Shown piece after piece: positions 38,510 to 47,984 of a DNA stretch of 64,000 nucleotides. Made by a program: the position numbers and the translations under genes. The notes beneath the pieces were generated by a model. The model ran no database searches and was not told where the DNA came from. It saw only the letters and a list, made by a program, of their open reading frames with translations. Numbering within the stretch: the first letter of the stretch is position 1; every line of letters starts with the position of its first letter. The DNA lies in NCBI RefSeq assembly GCF_900156405.1, contig NZ_FTNN01000009.1, positions 62,001 through 126,000 of the forward strand. The letters are read 5' to 3'. The DNA comes from Shewanella morhuae (GTDB taxonomy: Bacteria > Pseudomonadota > Gammaproteobacteria > Enterobacterales > Shewanellaceae).

Positions 38510-39523
38510 GATCACCAAATCGAAGGTTTATTAGAACATTGGTTACCGCTTGCCGATGATGCTTGGGTACTGGCGGTCATCACTCACATTCAAGGCTCTG
38601 CCTACCGTAAACCTGGCGCCATGATGTTGTTTCATGAGTTTGGCCAAGGCGCTGGAATGTTAAGCGGAGGATGTTTAGAGGCTGATTTACGTCGTCACGC
38701 ACAAAAAGCCATGCAAACCAGGCAAGTGATGCGGGTGACTTATGATGCCAGCGATGAGTCCGATGCAAGTTACCGCCTCGGTTGCGGCGGTATTGTCGAT
38801 ATTATGTTGGTACCATTACTGAAAGAAAATCATGATTTAGGTTTAGTAGAACTGGTAAAGGCATTTCGTCACGGTCAATCGGGCTTTTATCAACTGCCTT
38901 TAGTGAGCGCGGGCTTTGATGCTCGGCTCTATCAAGCTGCCTTTTACCCAGCAGAGTTAACGCCTTTTTCAGCCAGTGATTACGTGCGAACGGGTATCTT
39001 TAACCAAGAAACGGGTGAGTCGTTAATTATCCCCCTACGGCCGAGGTTTCACCTTGGGATCATGGGCGGTGGGATTGATGCCAAACCCCTTGCGGCGATT
39101 GCTCATTCTTTAGGGTGGCAAGTGACGGTTATCGATAGTCGTACTGCTTATGCTAGAGCGGCAGATTTTCCCCATGCACACATTATTAAACAAGCAGTTG
39201 AAGATCTTGCGGCTAATGTTATAGCATCACTCGATTGCGTTGTAGTGATGAATCACAACCTTGGGTTAGATGCCGCGGTATTAAAGGTCATTCAACCTTA
39301 TGCGTTGGCTTATATTGGATTGCTTGGGCCAGCTCATAGACGCGATAAAGTGTTGGATATGGTAGGGCTTAACACTGAATCTTTTTCAGGAGTATTTGCA
39401 GCCCCGGCGGGACTTGCCCTTGGCGGCGAGTTACCCAGTAGTATTGCGTTAAGTATTTTGGCTCAATGTCATGGTGTACTTCACGGCGCAACGTTAAAGC
39501 AATTAGTTGAGGTTATGCGTTGA
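38510..39523 (+). CDS. xdhC: XdhC-family molybdoenzyme maturation protein
   Basis: XdhC proteins bind molybdenum cofactor, help add its terminal sulphur, and pass it to xanthine-dehydrogenase-type enzymes. The 337-residue protein has the N-terminal XdhC domain (SAYRKPGAMMLF, GCLEADLRRHA, GCGGIVDIML) and a C-terminal Rossmann-like domain (MGGGIDAKPLAAIAHSLGW ... VIDSR). GGAG lies 9 bases before ATG 38510. It overlaps the MocA-like gene by four bases. The enzyme it should serve is represented here only by a pseudogene downstream. Confidence 0.87.
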   Translation, partial: DHQIEGLLEHWLPLADDAWVLAVITHIQGSAYRKPGAMMLFHEFGQGAGMLSGGCLEADLRRHAQKAMQTRQVMRVTYDASDESDASYRLGCGGIVDIMLVPLLKENHDLGLVELVKAFRHGQSGFYQLPLVSAGFDARLYQAAFYPAELTPFSASDYVRTGIFNQETGESLIIPLRPRFHLGIMGGGIDAKPLAAIAHSLGWQVTVIDSRTAYARAADFPHAHIIKQAVEDLAANVIASLDCVVVMNHNLGLDAAVLKVIQPYALAYIGLLGPAHRRDKVLDMVGLNTESFSGVFAAPAGLALGGELPSSIALSILAQCHGVLHGATLKQLVEVMR

Positions 39524-40227
39524 TAACACCTAAAATATCTCAGGAATCTTCGGCTAAGCGATTACTTATCGTGGTACTTGCTGCGGGCCAGAGCCAGCGT
39601 TTTGAAGGGGTAAAGTTAGCGCAACTGATTCCTTCATGCCATGCTTTTGGCACAGAAGAATTGCCTATCATCAACAGTCACATTACCTGTTTACAGCAAC
39701 TCGATGGCCTCACTTTAGATAGGGCACGCCCAGATGATCATTCGCCTCAAGTCACGCCTTTACTCATTATACTTGGCACTCATCATCATATATTACAGCC
39801 ATTGTTAGCTGAGCTTAATTCCCGCCAGCCATTTGATGTAATGATTAATCAGCAGTCGCATACGGGCTTAGCATCTTCTGTTCGTTTGGCGGCAAGTTAC
39901 GCGCTGGAACAGGGCTTTGATGGCATGCTGTTAACACTCGCCGACCAAGTTGCGCTGGGCGTTGATGATTACCAGCAATTGATTTCAACATGGCATCAAA
40001 CAGGTAAAAACGTTGCTGCTTACTATTTAGATGATGTCGGCGTGCCAGCTATTTTTAATGCTTCGACATTGCCTTTGTTTACTCATTTAAGTGGTGAACG
40101 CGGGGCAAAACCTATCTTAAAACAACAAGAGAAACAGGGCGCGTTAGTGACAATACCTCTCCCTCGCGCCGCAATTGATATTGATACCCAAGCCGATCTT
40201 GCGTCGTGGTTGGCACTTAATCAGTGA
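39520..40227 (+). CDS. MocA-like molybdenum cofactor nucleotidyltransferase
   Basis: A 235-residue NTP-transferase of the MobA/MocA type. The nucleotide-binding start is VVLAAGQSQRFEGVKL, and later parts read TLADQVALGVDDYQQL and GVPAIFNASTLPLF. MocA adds CMP to molybdenum cofactor for hydroxylases of the xanthine dehydrogenase family, which fits the xdhC partner. The start is TTG 39520, overlapping the xdhC stop. An insertion near residues 30-70 makes it longer than E. coli MocA. Confidence 0.83.
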   Translation: MITPKISQESSAKRLLIVVLAAGQSQRFEGVKLAQLIPSCHAFGTEELPIINSHITCLQQLDGLTLDRARPDDHSPQVTPLLIILGTHHHILQPLLAELNSRQPFDVMINQQSHTGLASSVRLAASYALEQGFDGMLLTLADQVALGVDDYQQLISTWHQTGKNVAAYYLDDVGVPAIFNASTLPLFTHLSGERGAKPILKQQEKQGALVTIPLPRAAIDIDTQADLASWLALNQ

Positions 40228-40653
40228 GTTATGTTGCTGTGGCTATGCTGGTGGAAGTGAGCGAGGATAAACAGCTTAAAGTCGTTAATGCCATTGCAGC
40301 AATATGCAGCAATAGGTGTGGGCACAGTTCATTAACCTTGCAATAGTTAACCCCAATAGGGTAAAGCCCAGACTGAAGGCGCGATAGTGTTTGGCCTGAG
40401 CTTAGCCTTGATGGGCGAAATCACTTATTATAAAGAGGGTAAAGTGTAGCAATCGAATTTTCACGATTATCCTTTACTGCGCATACCTCAAGCACCCGGT
40501 ATTGAGATCATTATTATTGAATCTGATGCGCCGCCAGCAGGTGTTGATGAGCTAGGTGCGCCGCCCGTTGCCCCGAGCTTAACCAATGCGATTTTTGCTG
40601 CCACGGGACAAAGGATCCGCGATCTTCCCGTTAATAAGCTGCTTCGAGTTTAA
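40228..40653 (+). pseudogene. Remnant of a molybdenum hydroxylase large subunit (IorB-like)
   Basis: Starting right at the end of the MocA-like gene, one frame reads YVAVAMLVEVSEDKQLKVVN, then breaks. After frameshifts another reads AIVFGLSLALMGEITYKEGK, then V and a TAG where QSNFHDYPLLRIPQAPGIEI continues, and it ends ATGQRIRDLPVNKLLRV at TAA 40651-40653. These are C-terminal motifs of the isoquinoline 1-oxidoreductase/aldehyde dehydrogenase molybdopterin subunit. About 80 percent of the gene is gone and the rest is broken. Confidence 0.8.
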
Positions 40654-40677
40654 GTTACGTAAGTGATACAACCGAAC

Positions 40678-40705
40678 AAAAAAGCGTCTAAAAAGCGCTT
40701 TTTTT
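40678..40705 (+). terminator. Intrinsic terminator after the decayed operon
   Basis: AAAAAAGCG (40678-40686) pairs with CGCTTTTTT (40696-40704) and a T-run continues. It marks the old end of the molybdenum hydroxylase operon. Confidence 0.75.
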
Positions 40706-40897
40706 GTTTTTTTACTACAAAATATTTGCTTGTTAGCTGTTTTGCAGGCTTTAATGCCGAAAATTTGTAATAGATCAGGTTTTTGTTACCAAGACTGAGG
40801 TAATTTAACCAATATATTTACCCGCGCGAGCTTAAGACATGAGTTTCAGAGCAGCCAAGGGTATCAACTTCCGTGATTGAATAAAAAGGGGTCATCC

Positions 40898-41389
40898 ATG
40901 GAACATCGTTGGCAAGTCGCTATTTCTGCCGGCCTATTAGCGACTATTTGGTGTGGCGTCGCAGATGCTTTTCATCTAGTTACCTGGATTGGCTTTTTAG
41001 GTTGCAGCACTTTTTTCGCGCAACCTAAAGCGGGCTTTCAGGGCATGATGATGGCATGGTGCACAAATCTGTCGGGTGTATTTTGGGCTTGGCTTATTAT
41101 TGCGGGTAGCAGTTTTTTTATCTCGCCGGTATTTGGCTATATTTTTACCGGTATAGCTACTTCGGCTATGTGTTTACAGGCAAGTTATCAAAAGCTTAGC
41201 TTTATTCCTGGTGCCTTTATTGGTTGTTGTATTACGTTTGCTATGGCGGGGGATGTGGCTAATATTATACCGTCGTTAGTCATTGGTGGCTTGTTAGGTT
41301 TTAGTATGAGTCTGTTAACTGAGCAGTTGGTTACTCTGACACAAAAGTGGTCAGCAGCAACACGTAACCCTATGTCGAGTACGGATTAA
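40898..41389 (+). CDS. DUF1097 inner-membrane protein (YcdZ-like)
   Basis: A 163-residue protein with five or so membrane helices and almost no loops, matching the DUF1097 family that includes E. coli YcdZ. Function unknown. AGGGG precedes ATG 40898; the frame could be extended to TTG 40877 but without support. Single gene before a chemoreceptor. Confidence 0.8.
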   Translation: MEHRWQVAISAGLLATIWCGVADAFHLVTWIGFLGCSTFFAQPKAGFQGMMMAWCTNLSGVFWAWLIIAGSSFFISPVFGYIFTGIATSAMCLQASYQKLSFIPGAFIGCCITFAMAGDVANIIPSLVIGGLLGFSMSLLTEQLVTLTQKWSAATRNPMSSTD

Positions 41390-41493
41390 CATTATCTTTA
41401 TTCAGAGTACATTACGGGCATTTTTATAGTAATATTCTGAGTTATAATGCTGATTTAGCGCTAGATAGTATTTTTTCCTTAGGAATTATTAAG

Positions 41494-42948
41494 ATGAAAC
41501 AAATCCAGTTTCGCACCATTGATGCCATATTAATCAAATTCAGTCTCAACGGAAAATTTTGGGTCGTGTGTTCTATGGTGGCGCTGATTACGGCCGGAGT
41601 GGCAGGCGTAAACTATCAACATGCACAACGTAATGTTGAGCAAGCTTCTATTGCCCGAGTTCAAGCAAGTGTTGATGCCTTAGCGCAAGTCGCTTCAATA
41701 CAAAAATTAGATGCAGGCGCTTTAACACAATTTGCCAGTCAATACGGCTTAACCGTGACTTCAAGGCAAGGTGAGGCGCAGCGCCAAGGGGATAACGTGA
41801 CGGCCACTGCCAGCGTGTCAGGCACACAAGCCTTACAACTGACGCAAAATACCCACGAGTGGGAAGCCGATGCGCGTAGCGATGCTAACTTTATGCTTTG
41901 GTTGGCTTTATTGGGTTTATTGCCTTTATTCCAACTGAGTTATTGGATCTCCACTTCTTTGGGTGGCGGATTATGGGACATGTACTTAGCCATCAAACGC
42001 TTAGCCGATGGTGACTTGAGCTTTAGATTAAACTTCTTTGGTACAGATGACTTTAGTTTGATTGCCCGTGAAATTGATCGCTGTGCTGATAACATGAGTG
42101 AAATGGTATCGGCGATTGGCAAGAATGCTAAGACCCTATCATTAGCGGCGGATGAATTTAATCAACAGGCGGCCACCAGTGAAAAACTGATCAGCAGCCA
42201 ACATCAATTCCTCGATTCGGTTGCTGTGGCAATGGCACAAATGACGTCGGCCATTGAAGAAGTCTCTATTAATGCTAGTAACACGTCACTGCAAACCAAA
42301 GAAAACTCAATGCAAATATCAACGAGTCAAGAGCGTGTTGCCAACACGGTTAACAGCATTGGCTTGCTTTCAACTAAAATTGGCGCGGCATTTTCGTCAG
42401 TTGAACAGTTATCGAAAGATGCCGCGAGTATCGATGCGGTTGTGACCACGATTAATAGTATTTCGCAACAAACTAACCTTTTAGCTCTAAATGCGGCGAT
42501 TGAAGCGGCACGTGCTGGCGAACAAGGGCGTGGTTTTGCGGTTGTCGCCGATGAAGTGCGTACCTTAGCGGGCCGAACTCAGCAAGCGACGGTAGAAATT
42601 CAGTCGATGATTGAAGGTTTGCAATCCGGCACGACTCGTTTATCAAGTATTACGATGGAAATCGTCGATCAAGCAGACGAAGGTCGCAGCGCGATTATTG
42701 AAGTCGGTGATGATGTTCAAGGCATGGCACAATCTATCAATGCCGTATTTGACATGAGTAGCCAAATTGCCGCCTCGGCAGAAGAGCAAAGTATGACTTC
42801 ACGCGATATTGCAGGGCAGTTAAATGAAATTCGTCATCAATCGGAAATCATCAAGCAGACTTCTCAGCGTAGTGTCACTTTAGCTAACGATTTACACCAT
42901 GCATCGGTCGATTTAGAAGGCATTTTACAGCAGTATCACACGAGCTAA
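41494..42948 (+). CDS. Methyl-accepting chemotaxis protein, short sensor
   Basis: A 484-residue chemoreceptor. Helix 1 is about 25-43, a small periplasmic part of about 85 residues follows, and helix 2 is near 130-150. After a HAMP segment ([18 protein letters not shown]) comes the signalling domain with tip [20 protein letters not shown]. The sensor is too short for a known ligand-binding fold, so it may sense through the membrane or a partner. A terminator follows. Confidence 0.92.
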   Translation: MKQIQFRTIDAILIKFSLNGKFWVVCSMVALITAGVAGVNYQHAQRNVEQASIARVQASVDALAQVASIQKLDAGALTQFASQYGLTVTSRQGEAQRQGDNVTATASVSGTQALQLTQNTHEWEADARSDANFMLWLALLGLLPLFQLSYWISTSLGGGLWDMYLAIKRLADGDLSFRLNFFGTDDFSLIAREIDRCADNMSEMVSAIGKNAKTLSLAADEFNQQAATSEKLISSQHQFLDSVAVAMAQMTSAIEEVSINASNTSLQTKENSMQISTSQERVANTVNSIGLLSTKIGAAFSSVEQLSKDAASIDAVVTTINSISQQTNLLALNAAIEAARAGEQGRGFAVVADEVRTLAGRTQQATVEIQSMIEGLQSGTTRLSSITMEIVDQADEGRSAIIEVGDDVQGMAQSINAVFDMSSQIAASAEEQSMTSRDIAGQLNEIRHQSEIIKQTSQRSVTLANDLHHASVDLEGILQQYHTS

Positions 42949-43037
42949 TTTTCACCTTTAATATGCACAGTCCTGATTGTTAAGTGGCAATTAAGACTCA
43001 TATTAACAATGATATCAAGCGCTCAAGCCTCATATCC

Positions 43038-43074
43038 AATGGCGGTTAAATCTTAGATTGCCGCCATTTTATTC
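43038..43074 (+). terminator. Intrinsic terminator after the chemoreceptor gene
   Basis: AATGGCGG (43038-43045) pairs with CCGCCATT (43061-43068); an inner AATCT/AGATT stem sits in the loop. TTATT follows. Confidence 0.85.
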
Positions 43075-43449
43075 TCAAATATCCCAATGCAGTCACTGAG
43101 TTACGTGGCATTAATGGCCAGCTGTACGACATTAATTGTTATTGTCCCCAAAGCTTGCAACTGCTCGAAAGTCATCCCTTTACTGTCTGATAATTTGAGA
43201 TACATAAAGTAACGGGTACCCAAAAGTAAGACCTGACCATGAGAGATTGCAAACATCGTTACAGTGAATCTGACTTGCCTAGACTGGTTCACACACAAAA
43301 ACCGCCATTTTTGCGCTAGCTTTGGGCTAACATGTTTTGGCCCCAAAGCAAGACGACTGAATCGTATATTGCGTTATATGCATTGCCACTGTTTCTCCCA
43401 GTGACACGCCACCCCTTTATTTAACAAGAAGTATCCCTATAGGCTCGAC

Positions 43450-43467
43450 GGCGGCATCCATGCCGCC
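43450..43467. repeat. REP-like palindrome
   Basis: GGCGGCAT-CC-ATGCCGCC is an 8-bp inverted repeat around two bases. Its core GGCATCCATGCC recurs at 45880-45891, on the far side of the orphan gene. Confidence 0.6.
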
Positions 43468-43594
43468 AACGGTCACTGTTGCAACAGTGGCAATCTTAAC
43501 GACCATTGGACTGTTCATCTGGCTAAAAGCTTTTGCCCGAAAATCAGTTTTGAAGTCCAAAAAGCAAACTGCGCGAATAAAACTTTGGCGATAG
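43460..43594 (+). CDS. Possible 44-residue single-helix membrane peptide
   Basis: The frame begins inside the palindrome at ATG 43460 (MPPTVTVATVAILTTIGLFI), then WLKAFARK and a strongly basic tail to TAG 43592-43594. The hydrophobic stretch and the cationic end look like a small membrane peptide. There is no ribosome site, so it could be chance. It lies 330 bases before the orphan gene. Confidence 0.2.
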   Translation: MPPTVTVATVAILTTIGLFIWLKAFARKSVLKSKKQTARIKLWR

Positions 43595-43927
43595 AAAAGC
43601 TAATGTGGTGGACTACTTTCAATCTAGAAGTTATGCCTGTCCGATCTTTCCAGCTTGAGTCTTGACTGGAATACAGTGAACTACGAGAGTTAGTCAGTTA
43701 AACGTGAGCCTAAAAAATGATAAAGCTAAAACGATATCAAGTGATTACCCTCCAAACTGTATAAAAAATAGCTACCGCAAAAAAGCAAATTCCTATAGCA
43801 TCATTCATACCAATTTAGACGGATGTGGCAGCGGCCAAGTCCAACAAGCGATTTATGCCCTGCAAACAGCGCAGCGCATAAATACTAAGACGTTAGTTTT
43901 ATCGTAAACTCACCTGGATTGTTTTTT

Positions 43928-45517
43928 ATGACATATTGTGTTGCTTGGAAGACTAATGAATCTGCATATCTAATTGCTGATAGCGCTGTTACAAAAGGAA
44001 ATGAGCTTAGTGAAGAAAAATTAGTAACTTCCTTTGGAGAAAAACAAGGGAAGCAAAGTCGTAATAATAAATATGTTTATGAAAAAGCTTATAAGTTATA
44101 TTCTACTGAGAATGTTTCCATAGGTTTAATAGGTGATGCTGATTTTGGTAATAGTTTCATTGAGTTACTTTTACTTCAAATTGAGTGTAGTAATGACGTT
44201 AAAAGTGCGATAAATAGAACACTATTAAATTACCAATACTTTAATGAATATCCAGATATACAGATTGTTATCGGACTTTATGAGAGTGGACCTAAACTTT
44301 ATACTATAGATAACAAAGCAAGCCCCTATGTGGAATACGATAATGATTATGTTGTTTTTGGGTCTCAATCAGAAGATCTTGAAACATACACAAAGTCGTT
44401 TTATAACAGTTTTATTGAGAGTTGGAAAAATGAGCTTAGAGTCGGAGAGATGGCGCATGAATTTTTATTAATAAAAATGCTTGCGTTATTACAAGTATAT
44501 GGGATGCACAATTATACTTTAGATGATGGCATTGGTGGCGCATATACAGGAACCCAAATTAATAATTCAGGTGTTCATACTCAACCGGATATTTGTTATA
44601 TAATATCCGGTGAAAGCACTGCCTTTGATACTAAAATGTTAACTTCGGTACATGTGGAGAATGATCATTTTTGTATAATAAATACTGCTACTTCTAGTGT
44701 ACTTATACCGAATATGGGAGTAAATGATGAAACAGGAGCTGAGAGGTTGAAATCTTCATTAATTACTGCCATTGACACTTTTGATTCAGGTAAGTTTAAA
44801 TATTATATATTTTTAAATTTCGCACGGCACTCTGCTGTGATTGTAAATATGGAGTGCCAACTTCATCACAAATTATTAAGTCTTGATATTAGAGATGAGG
44901 TTAAAGGCACAATTGGCCTAATTGTTAGTGAAGAACTTCAAAGTAGACTGAATGTAAATTATGAGCCGATTGTTACGATTAAAGATGCACAGATTATGTT
45001 TATTCCCTATATCCCCGCACAAGAAGAAAAAATATCCTTAATCGAAGAAAGAATAAAAAAGATGAGGGTGTCAAAATTCTATACCGAAGAAGTTGATGAG
45101 TATAAATATTTAATACTTGATAATCATGGGCGGACGATTATCAAATGGTTTTATGGAACCTTGAAAACTATTTTTCCATTTATTAAGCATTATAGAAAAG
45201 AAAAACATATTCGAATTGTAAAAATGTCAACTGATTTAGTTGTGCTTGAGTATATCAATGGAGAGATAGATTATCCTGATATGGGAGACGACTTATCAAT
45301 GATATTGGAAAAATTTGTAGATAAAAAATGTAATCGAGACCTATATTTATTTGAATTTATGGTAGAAGAGGATGATTACCATACTCTAAATATTCTTGCT
45401 AATGATTACGACACCGCGCATAAAGAAGCGATTATAGAAATTGAGAGTACATTTGCTAATTATTGGAACTTCATGTTCGTTGGTATAAAATTCTACCATC
45501 CAGCATACCTTCTGTGA
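43928..45517 (+). CDS. Orphan Ntn-hydrolase (HslV/proteasome beta-like) with unknown C-terminal domain
   Basis: A 529-residue protein with no signal peptide. Starting at ATG 43928 it reads MTYCVAW, so Met removal would expose Thr as residue 1. Counted from that Thr, Asp17 (LIADSAVTKGN) falls where proteasome subunits and HslV have catalytic Asp17, and Lys52 in EKAYKLY matches Lys33 of HslV (KVRRLY). GLIGDADFGNSF resembles the HslV GFAGGTADAF turn, and DDGIGGAYTGTQI the late beta-strand region. The Ntn part covers about residues 2-230. The remaining 300 residues match nothing I know and include a basic stretch near 365-430. The gene is much more AT-rich than its neighbours and has no partner ATPase beside it. 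The frame also opens at TTG 43919, which would hide the Thr. Confidence 0.6.
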   Translation: MTYCVAWKTNESAYLIADSAVTKGNELSEEKLVTSFGEKQGKQSRNNKYVYEKAYKLYSTENVSIGLIGDADFGNSFIELLLLQIECSNDVKSAINRTLLNYQYFNEYPDIQIVIGLYESGPKLYTIDNKASPYVEYDNDYVVFGSQSEDLETYTKSFYNSFIESWKNELRVGEMAHEFLLIKMLALLQVYGMHNYTLDDGIGGAYTGTQINNSGVHTQPDICYIISGESTAFDTKMLTSVHVENDHFCIINTATSSVLIPNMGVNDETGAERLKSSLITAIDTFDSGKFKYYIFLNFARHSAVIVNMECQLHHKLLSLDIRDEVKGTIGLIVSEELQSRLNVNYEPIVTIKDAQIMFIPYIPAQEEKISLIEERIKKMRVSKFYTEEVDEYKYLILDNHGRTIIKWFYGTLKTIFPFIKHYRKEKHIRIVKMSTDLVVLEYINGEIDYPDMGDDLSMILEKFVDKKCNRDLYLFEFMVEEDDYHTLNILANDYDTAHKEAIIEIESTFANYWNFMFVGIKFYHPAYLL

Positions 45518-45619
45518 TGCGTAATATATTAATAATAAGGACTGCTACATCTTTTTGTGTTTTTTAGCTTCTTTGACTAGGTTTCAAATTATCCTGATTT
45601 TATCTTAGTGGAGCTTGTC

Positions 45620-45907
45620 ATGACCTCAGCCAGAAGACAGTTAATTGATACCAATGCAACGCCTTTCTATCATGTGATAAATCGCTGTGTCAGAAGGGCT
45701 TTTTTGTGTGCTGAGGATTATGTTTGTTTATCCGCAATGAAGACAATTCTGCGAAAAGCGAAGCACTCTTTTATCCAAAAGTATGTTACGCAATCTTTTC
45801 AATCCACAGGTTTCGCCGATGCTAAAAAGGTGAGCTATGGTGATTTGCGAGACGACCGTCCGCCTCATGGCCGCTCTTTGGCATCCATGCCATCGCGGCA
45901 TTTGTGA
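45620..45907 (+). pseudogene. Truncated REP-associated transposase (Y1_Tnp type)
   Basis: The first 35 codons ([20 protein letters not shown], then [13 protein letters not shown]) are the standard N-terminus of the Y1 transposases linked to REP palindromes in Shewanella. The rest of the gene is missing: no HUH motif and no catalytic Tyr region follow, and the frame runs on through unrelated sequence to a stop at 45905-45907. The break is near 45720. Confidence 0.7.
45880..45891. repeat. Second copy of the GGCATCCATGCC palindrome core
   Basis: The same 12-base core as in the palindrome at 43450-43467. Here its outer arms have diverged. Confidence 0.5.
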
Positions 45908-46266
45908 ATCCATTCACATCAGACGGTGCGGCCCTGTATTCAAGGATGGACTTGAACAACGTCCCTGTTTAACTGCCAGTTCGCCATCTGATAGGCAGGA
46001 CGCCTGAATGTCGTGCAATGCAGGGATGCATGAGAACGACCATGGCTCTCGTTCATAAGCTCAGAAACCCTAGGTTTCTATTCACCGAGTCGGTGAGTAA
46101 ATGTTATGGCAAGCCTGTATGAGTGGATATCAGCAAACGATAAATCCCTCACAACTAAAATTACTGGTCGCCAACGCATATCTGTCCAGAAGTAAGCTAC
46201 GTTCAGCATCAAACCTGACTCATTGACTATTTCCGCGAGCGACAAAGATAAAATATATTTAGCCCA
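45908..46266. other. Non-coding stretch with three tandem hairpins
   Basis: No credible gene. Three adjacent small inverted repeats lie at 46034-46054 (GAACGA/TCGTTC), 46063-46079 (AGAAACC/GGTTTCT) and 46082-46096 (TCACCG/CGGTGA). A looser palindrome is near 45941-45962. This is probably debris of a REP/transposase locus, or a structured RNA. Confidence 0.45.
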
Positions 46267-46292
46267 TAAAAAAATATCGGCCTAAGCCGATG
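46267..46292 (-). terminator. Intrinsic terminator of the yciB-yciI-xthA operon
   Basis: On the minus strand ATCGGC pairs with GCCGAT (46276-46281 with 46286-46291) and then a T-run is read at 46267-46274. Confidence 0.82.
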
Positions 46293-46327
46293 TTTTATAT
46301 CTACTAAGATGGTCGAACTTTAGCTGA

Positions 46328-47140
46328 TTAAGCCTCTTTGAACGTGCTCCAGATGGGCGCGTGGTCTGAGGGTTTTTCTATGCCGCGCAGATCGTAATCG
46401 ACATCGGATTCAACTAAACGCGCCGCCAGTGCAGGCGTGGCTAAAATCACATCAATACGTAGACCGCGGTTATCATCAAAACCTTTGCTGCGGTAATCAA
46501 ACCATGAATAACGCTCAGTGCGCTCTGGGTGTAATTGACGGAATGTATCGACTAGCCCCCAGTCCTGCAAAGTTTTTAACCATTCACGTTCTTCTGGTTG
46601 GAAGCTACATTTGCCGGTTTTTAACCAACGTTTACGGTTGACTTCGCCAATCCCGATATCTAAATCGGTCGGTGAAATATTGATATCACCGATAATAGCA
46701 ATGTCTTCATCGTTGCTGTGGTTGGTCTGCAAATATTGCATTAAATCCTGATAAAACTTACGTTTAGCCGGATATTTTGTTGGGTGATCTATGCTTTCGC
46801 CTTGGGGAAAGTAGCCGTTAAATACCGTCAACGGGCGGCCATTTTCTTGGGCAAAGGTGCCAATGATCATGCGGCGCTGCGCTTCTTCATCATCGTTTGG
46901 AAAGCCTTTTTGGATTTTAATTGGCACAGCCTTCGATAGCATAGCCACGCCATAATGGGCTTTGCCGCCGTGGTAATGCACCTGATATCCCATGGCTTCG
47001 ACGTCGGCTAATGGAAACGCTTCATCGTGCACTTTGGTTTCTTGTAGGCCGATAATGTCGGGCTGGTGGCTATCAATCAAGGCTTGTAATTGATGCAAAC
47101 GGGCACGCAGACCATTGATGTTAAAAGACACTATTTTCAT
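46328..47140 (-). CDS. xthA: Exodeoxyribonuclease III
   Basis: Base-excision-repair AP endonuclease and 3'-5' exonuclease, 270 residues, same size as E. coli ExoIII. Motifs are the start [15 protein letters not shown], metal ligand Glu34 in [18 protein letters not shown], and the catalytic His near the end in [10 protein letters not shown]. Its start overlaps the yciI stop by one base. Last gene of a three-gene operon. Confidence 0.96.
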   Translation of the reverse strand: MKIVSFNINGLRARLHQLQALIDSHQPDIIGLQETKVHDEAFPLADVEAMGYQVHYHGGKAHYGVAMLSKAVPIKIQKGFPNDDEEAQRRMIIGTFAQENGRPLTVFNGYFPQGESIDHPTKYPAKRKFYQDLMQYLQTNHSNDEDIAIIGDINISPTDLDIGIGEVNRKRWLKTGKCSFQPEEREWLKTLQDWGLVDTFRQLHPERTERYSWFDYRSKGFDDNRGLRIDVILATPALAARLVESDVDYDLRGIEKPSDHAPIWSTFKEA

Positions 47141-47439
47141 TAAGGTAGAACTCGCTTAAAGGGTTTAACCACCACACTTTGGTAAACACCCGCGGCAAAA
47201 TAAGGGTCAGCATCTGCCCAGAGTTTGGCGCTGTCTAACGAATCAAAGTCTGCAACGACCAGTGAGCCGCTAAAACCGGCATCACCTGGGTTCTCGCTGT
47301 CAATCGCAGGATGTGGGCCAGCAATCAGTAAACGGCCTTCATCGGCGAGGGCTTGCAGGCGCTCTAAATGAGCGGGGCGCGCGGCTAAACGCTTTTCTAA
47401 ACTGTTATCAACATCCTGAGCTGAAATCATATACCACAT
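47140..47439 (-). CDS. yciI: YciI family protein
   Basis: A 99-residue ferredoxin-like-fold protein of the YciI family ([43 protein letters not shown]). The conserved His24 and Asp are the proposed active-site pair. E. coli YciI also lies near trp. It overlaps both neighbours by a single base, indicating coupled translation. Confidence 0.92.
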   Translation of the reverse strand: MWYMISAQDVDNSLEKRLAARPAHLERLQALADEGRLLIAGPHPAIDSENPGDAGFSGSLVVADFDSLDSAKLWADADPYFAAGVYQSVVVKPFKRVLP

Positions 47440-47984
47440 TATTTGAGTTCCTTTCTTTGGTCTTCTGGAAGGTGTTTATACAGATAAAATACGGTTAACA
47501 CAGTATTAGCTAAGGTTAAGGCGGTTAAACCAAACACTTTAAAATTAACCCAAGTTTCTAATGGCAAACTAAAGGCAACATAGATATTCACTAGGCCACA
47601 AATTGCAAAAAATACCACCCAATACCAAGTGACGCGGGCCCAAATGTTATCGTCGACTTGCATTTCTTTGCCCAACATCGATTTTAGTATCGATTTATTC
47701 AGTAACTGACTGACGCCTAAGGCAATCGCAAACAAGCTATAGATGATGGTGACTTTCCATTTGATAAAGGAATCATCGTGGAATACTAATGTTAGCGTGC
47801 CAAACACGGTCACCATTATAAAGGTGATGATGTGCATTTTTTCGAGCTTTTTGTATAGCGCGTAGGTCACGATTAATTGAAGCGCGGTGGCTGCGATTAA
47901 TGCGCCGCTGGCGATATAAATATCGAAAAATTTATAGACAGCAAAAAAGATGACGAGGGGCAGGAAATCAAGCAGTTGTTTCAT
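47439..47984 (-). CDS. yciB: YciB/septation protein A, inner-membrane protein
   Basis: A 181-residue membrane protein with five or six helices and the family start [19 protein letters not shown]. It is called intracellular septation protein A in some species and is linked to envelope upkeep and cell division. ATG 47984 gives the family N-terminus; the open frame extends to 48047 but without family support. Confidence 0.93.
   Translation of the reverse strand: MKQLLDFLPLVIFFAVYKFFDIYIASGALIAATALQLIVTYALYKKLEKMHIITFIMVTVFGTLTLVFHDDSFIKWKVTIIYSLFAIALGVSQLLNKSILKSMLGKEMQVDDNIWARVTWYWVVFFAICGLVNIYVAFSLPLETWVNFKVFGLTALTLANTVLTVFYLYKHLPEDQRKELK

Larger units (their letters stand above)
43075..43927. 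other. Gene-poor stretch at the left edge of the AT-rich patch
   Basis: About 850 bases without a gene I can support. It holds a perfect palindrome (43450-43467), a possible 44-codon membrane ORF (43460-43594), an 81-codon frame on the minus strand (43101-43346) and a 67-codon frame (43704-43907). None has a ribosome site or recognisable homology. Confidence 0.4.

Noticed and set aside
43101..43346. 81-codon frame on the minus strand
   Set aside because: No ribosome site, no recognisable family and no partner; it lies in the decayed patch.
43704..43907. 67-codon frame just upstream of the orphan Ntn-hydrolase gene
   Set aside because: No ribosome site or recognisable motif. The position alone is not enough to call a gene.
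46082..46096. CACCGAGTCGGTG looks like the last hairpin of a Cas9 tracrRNA
   Set aside because: Only a 13-base stem-loop is shared, there is no anti-repeat, CRISPR array or cas gene, and it is one of three unrelated hairpins.
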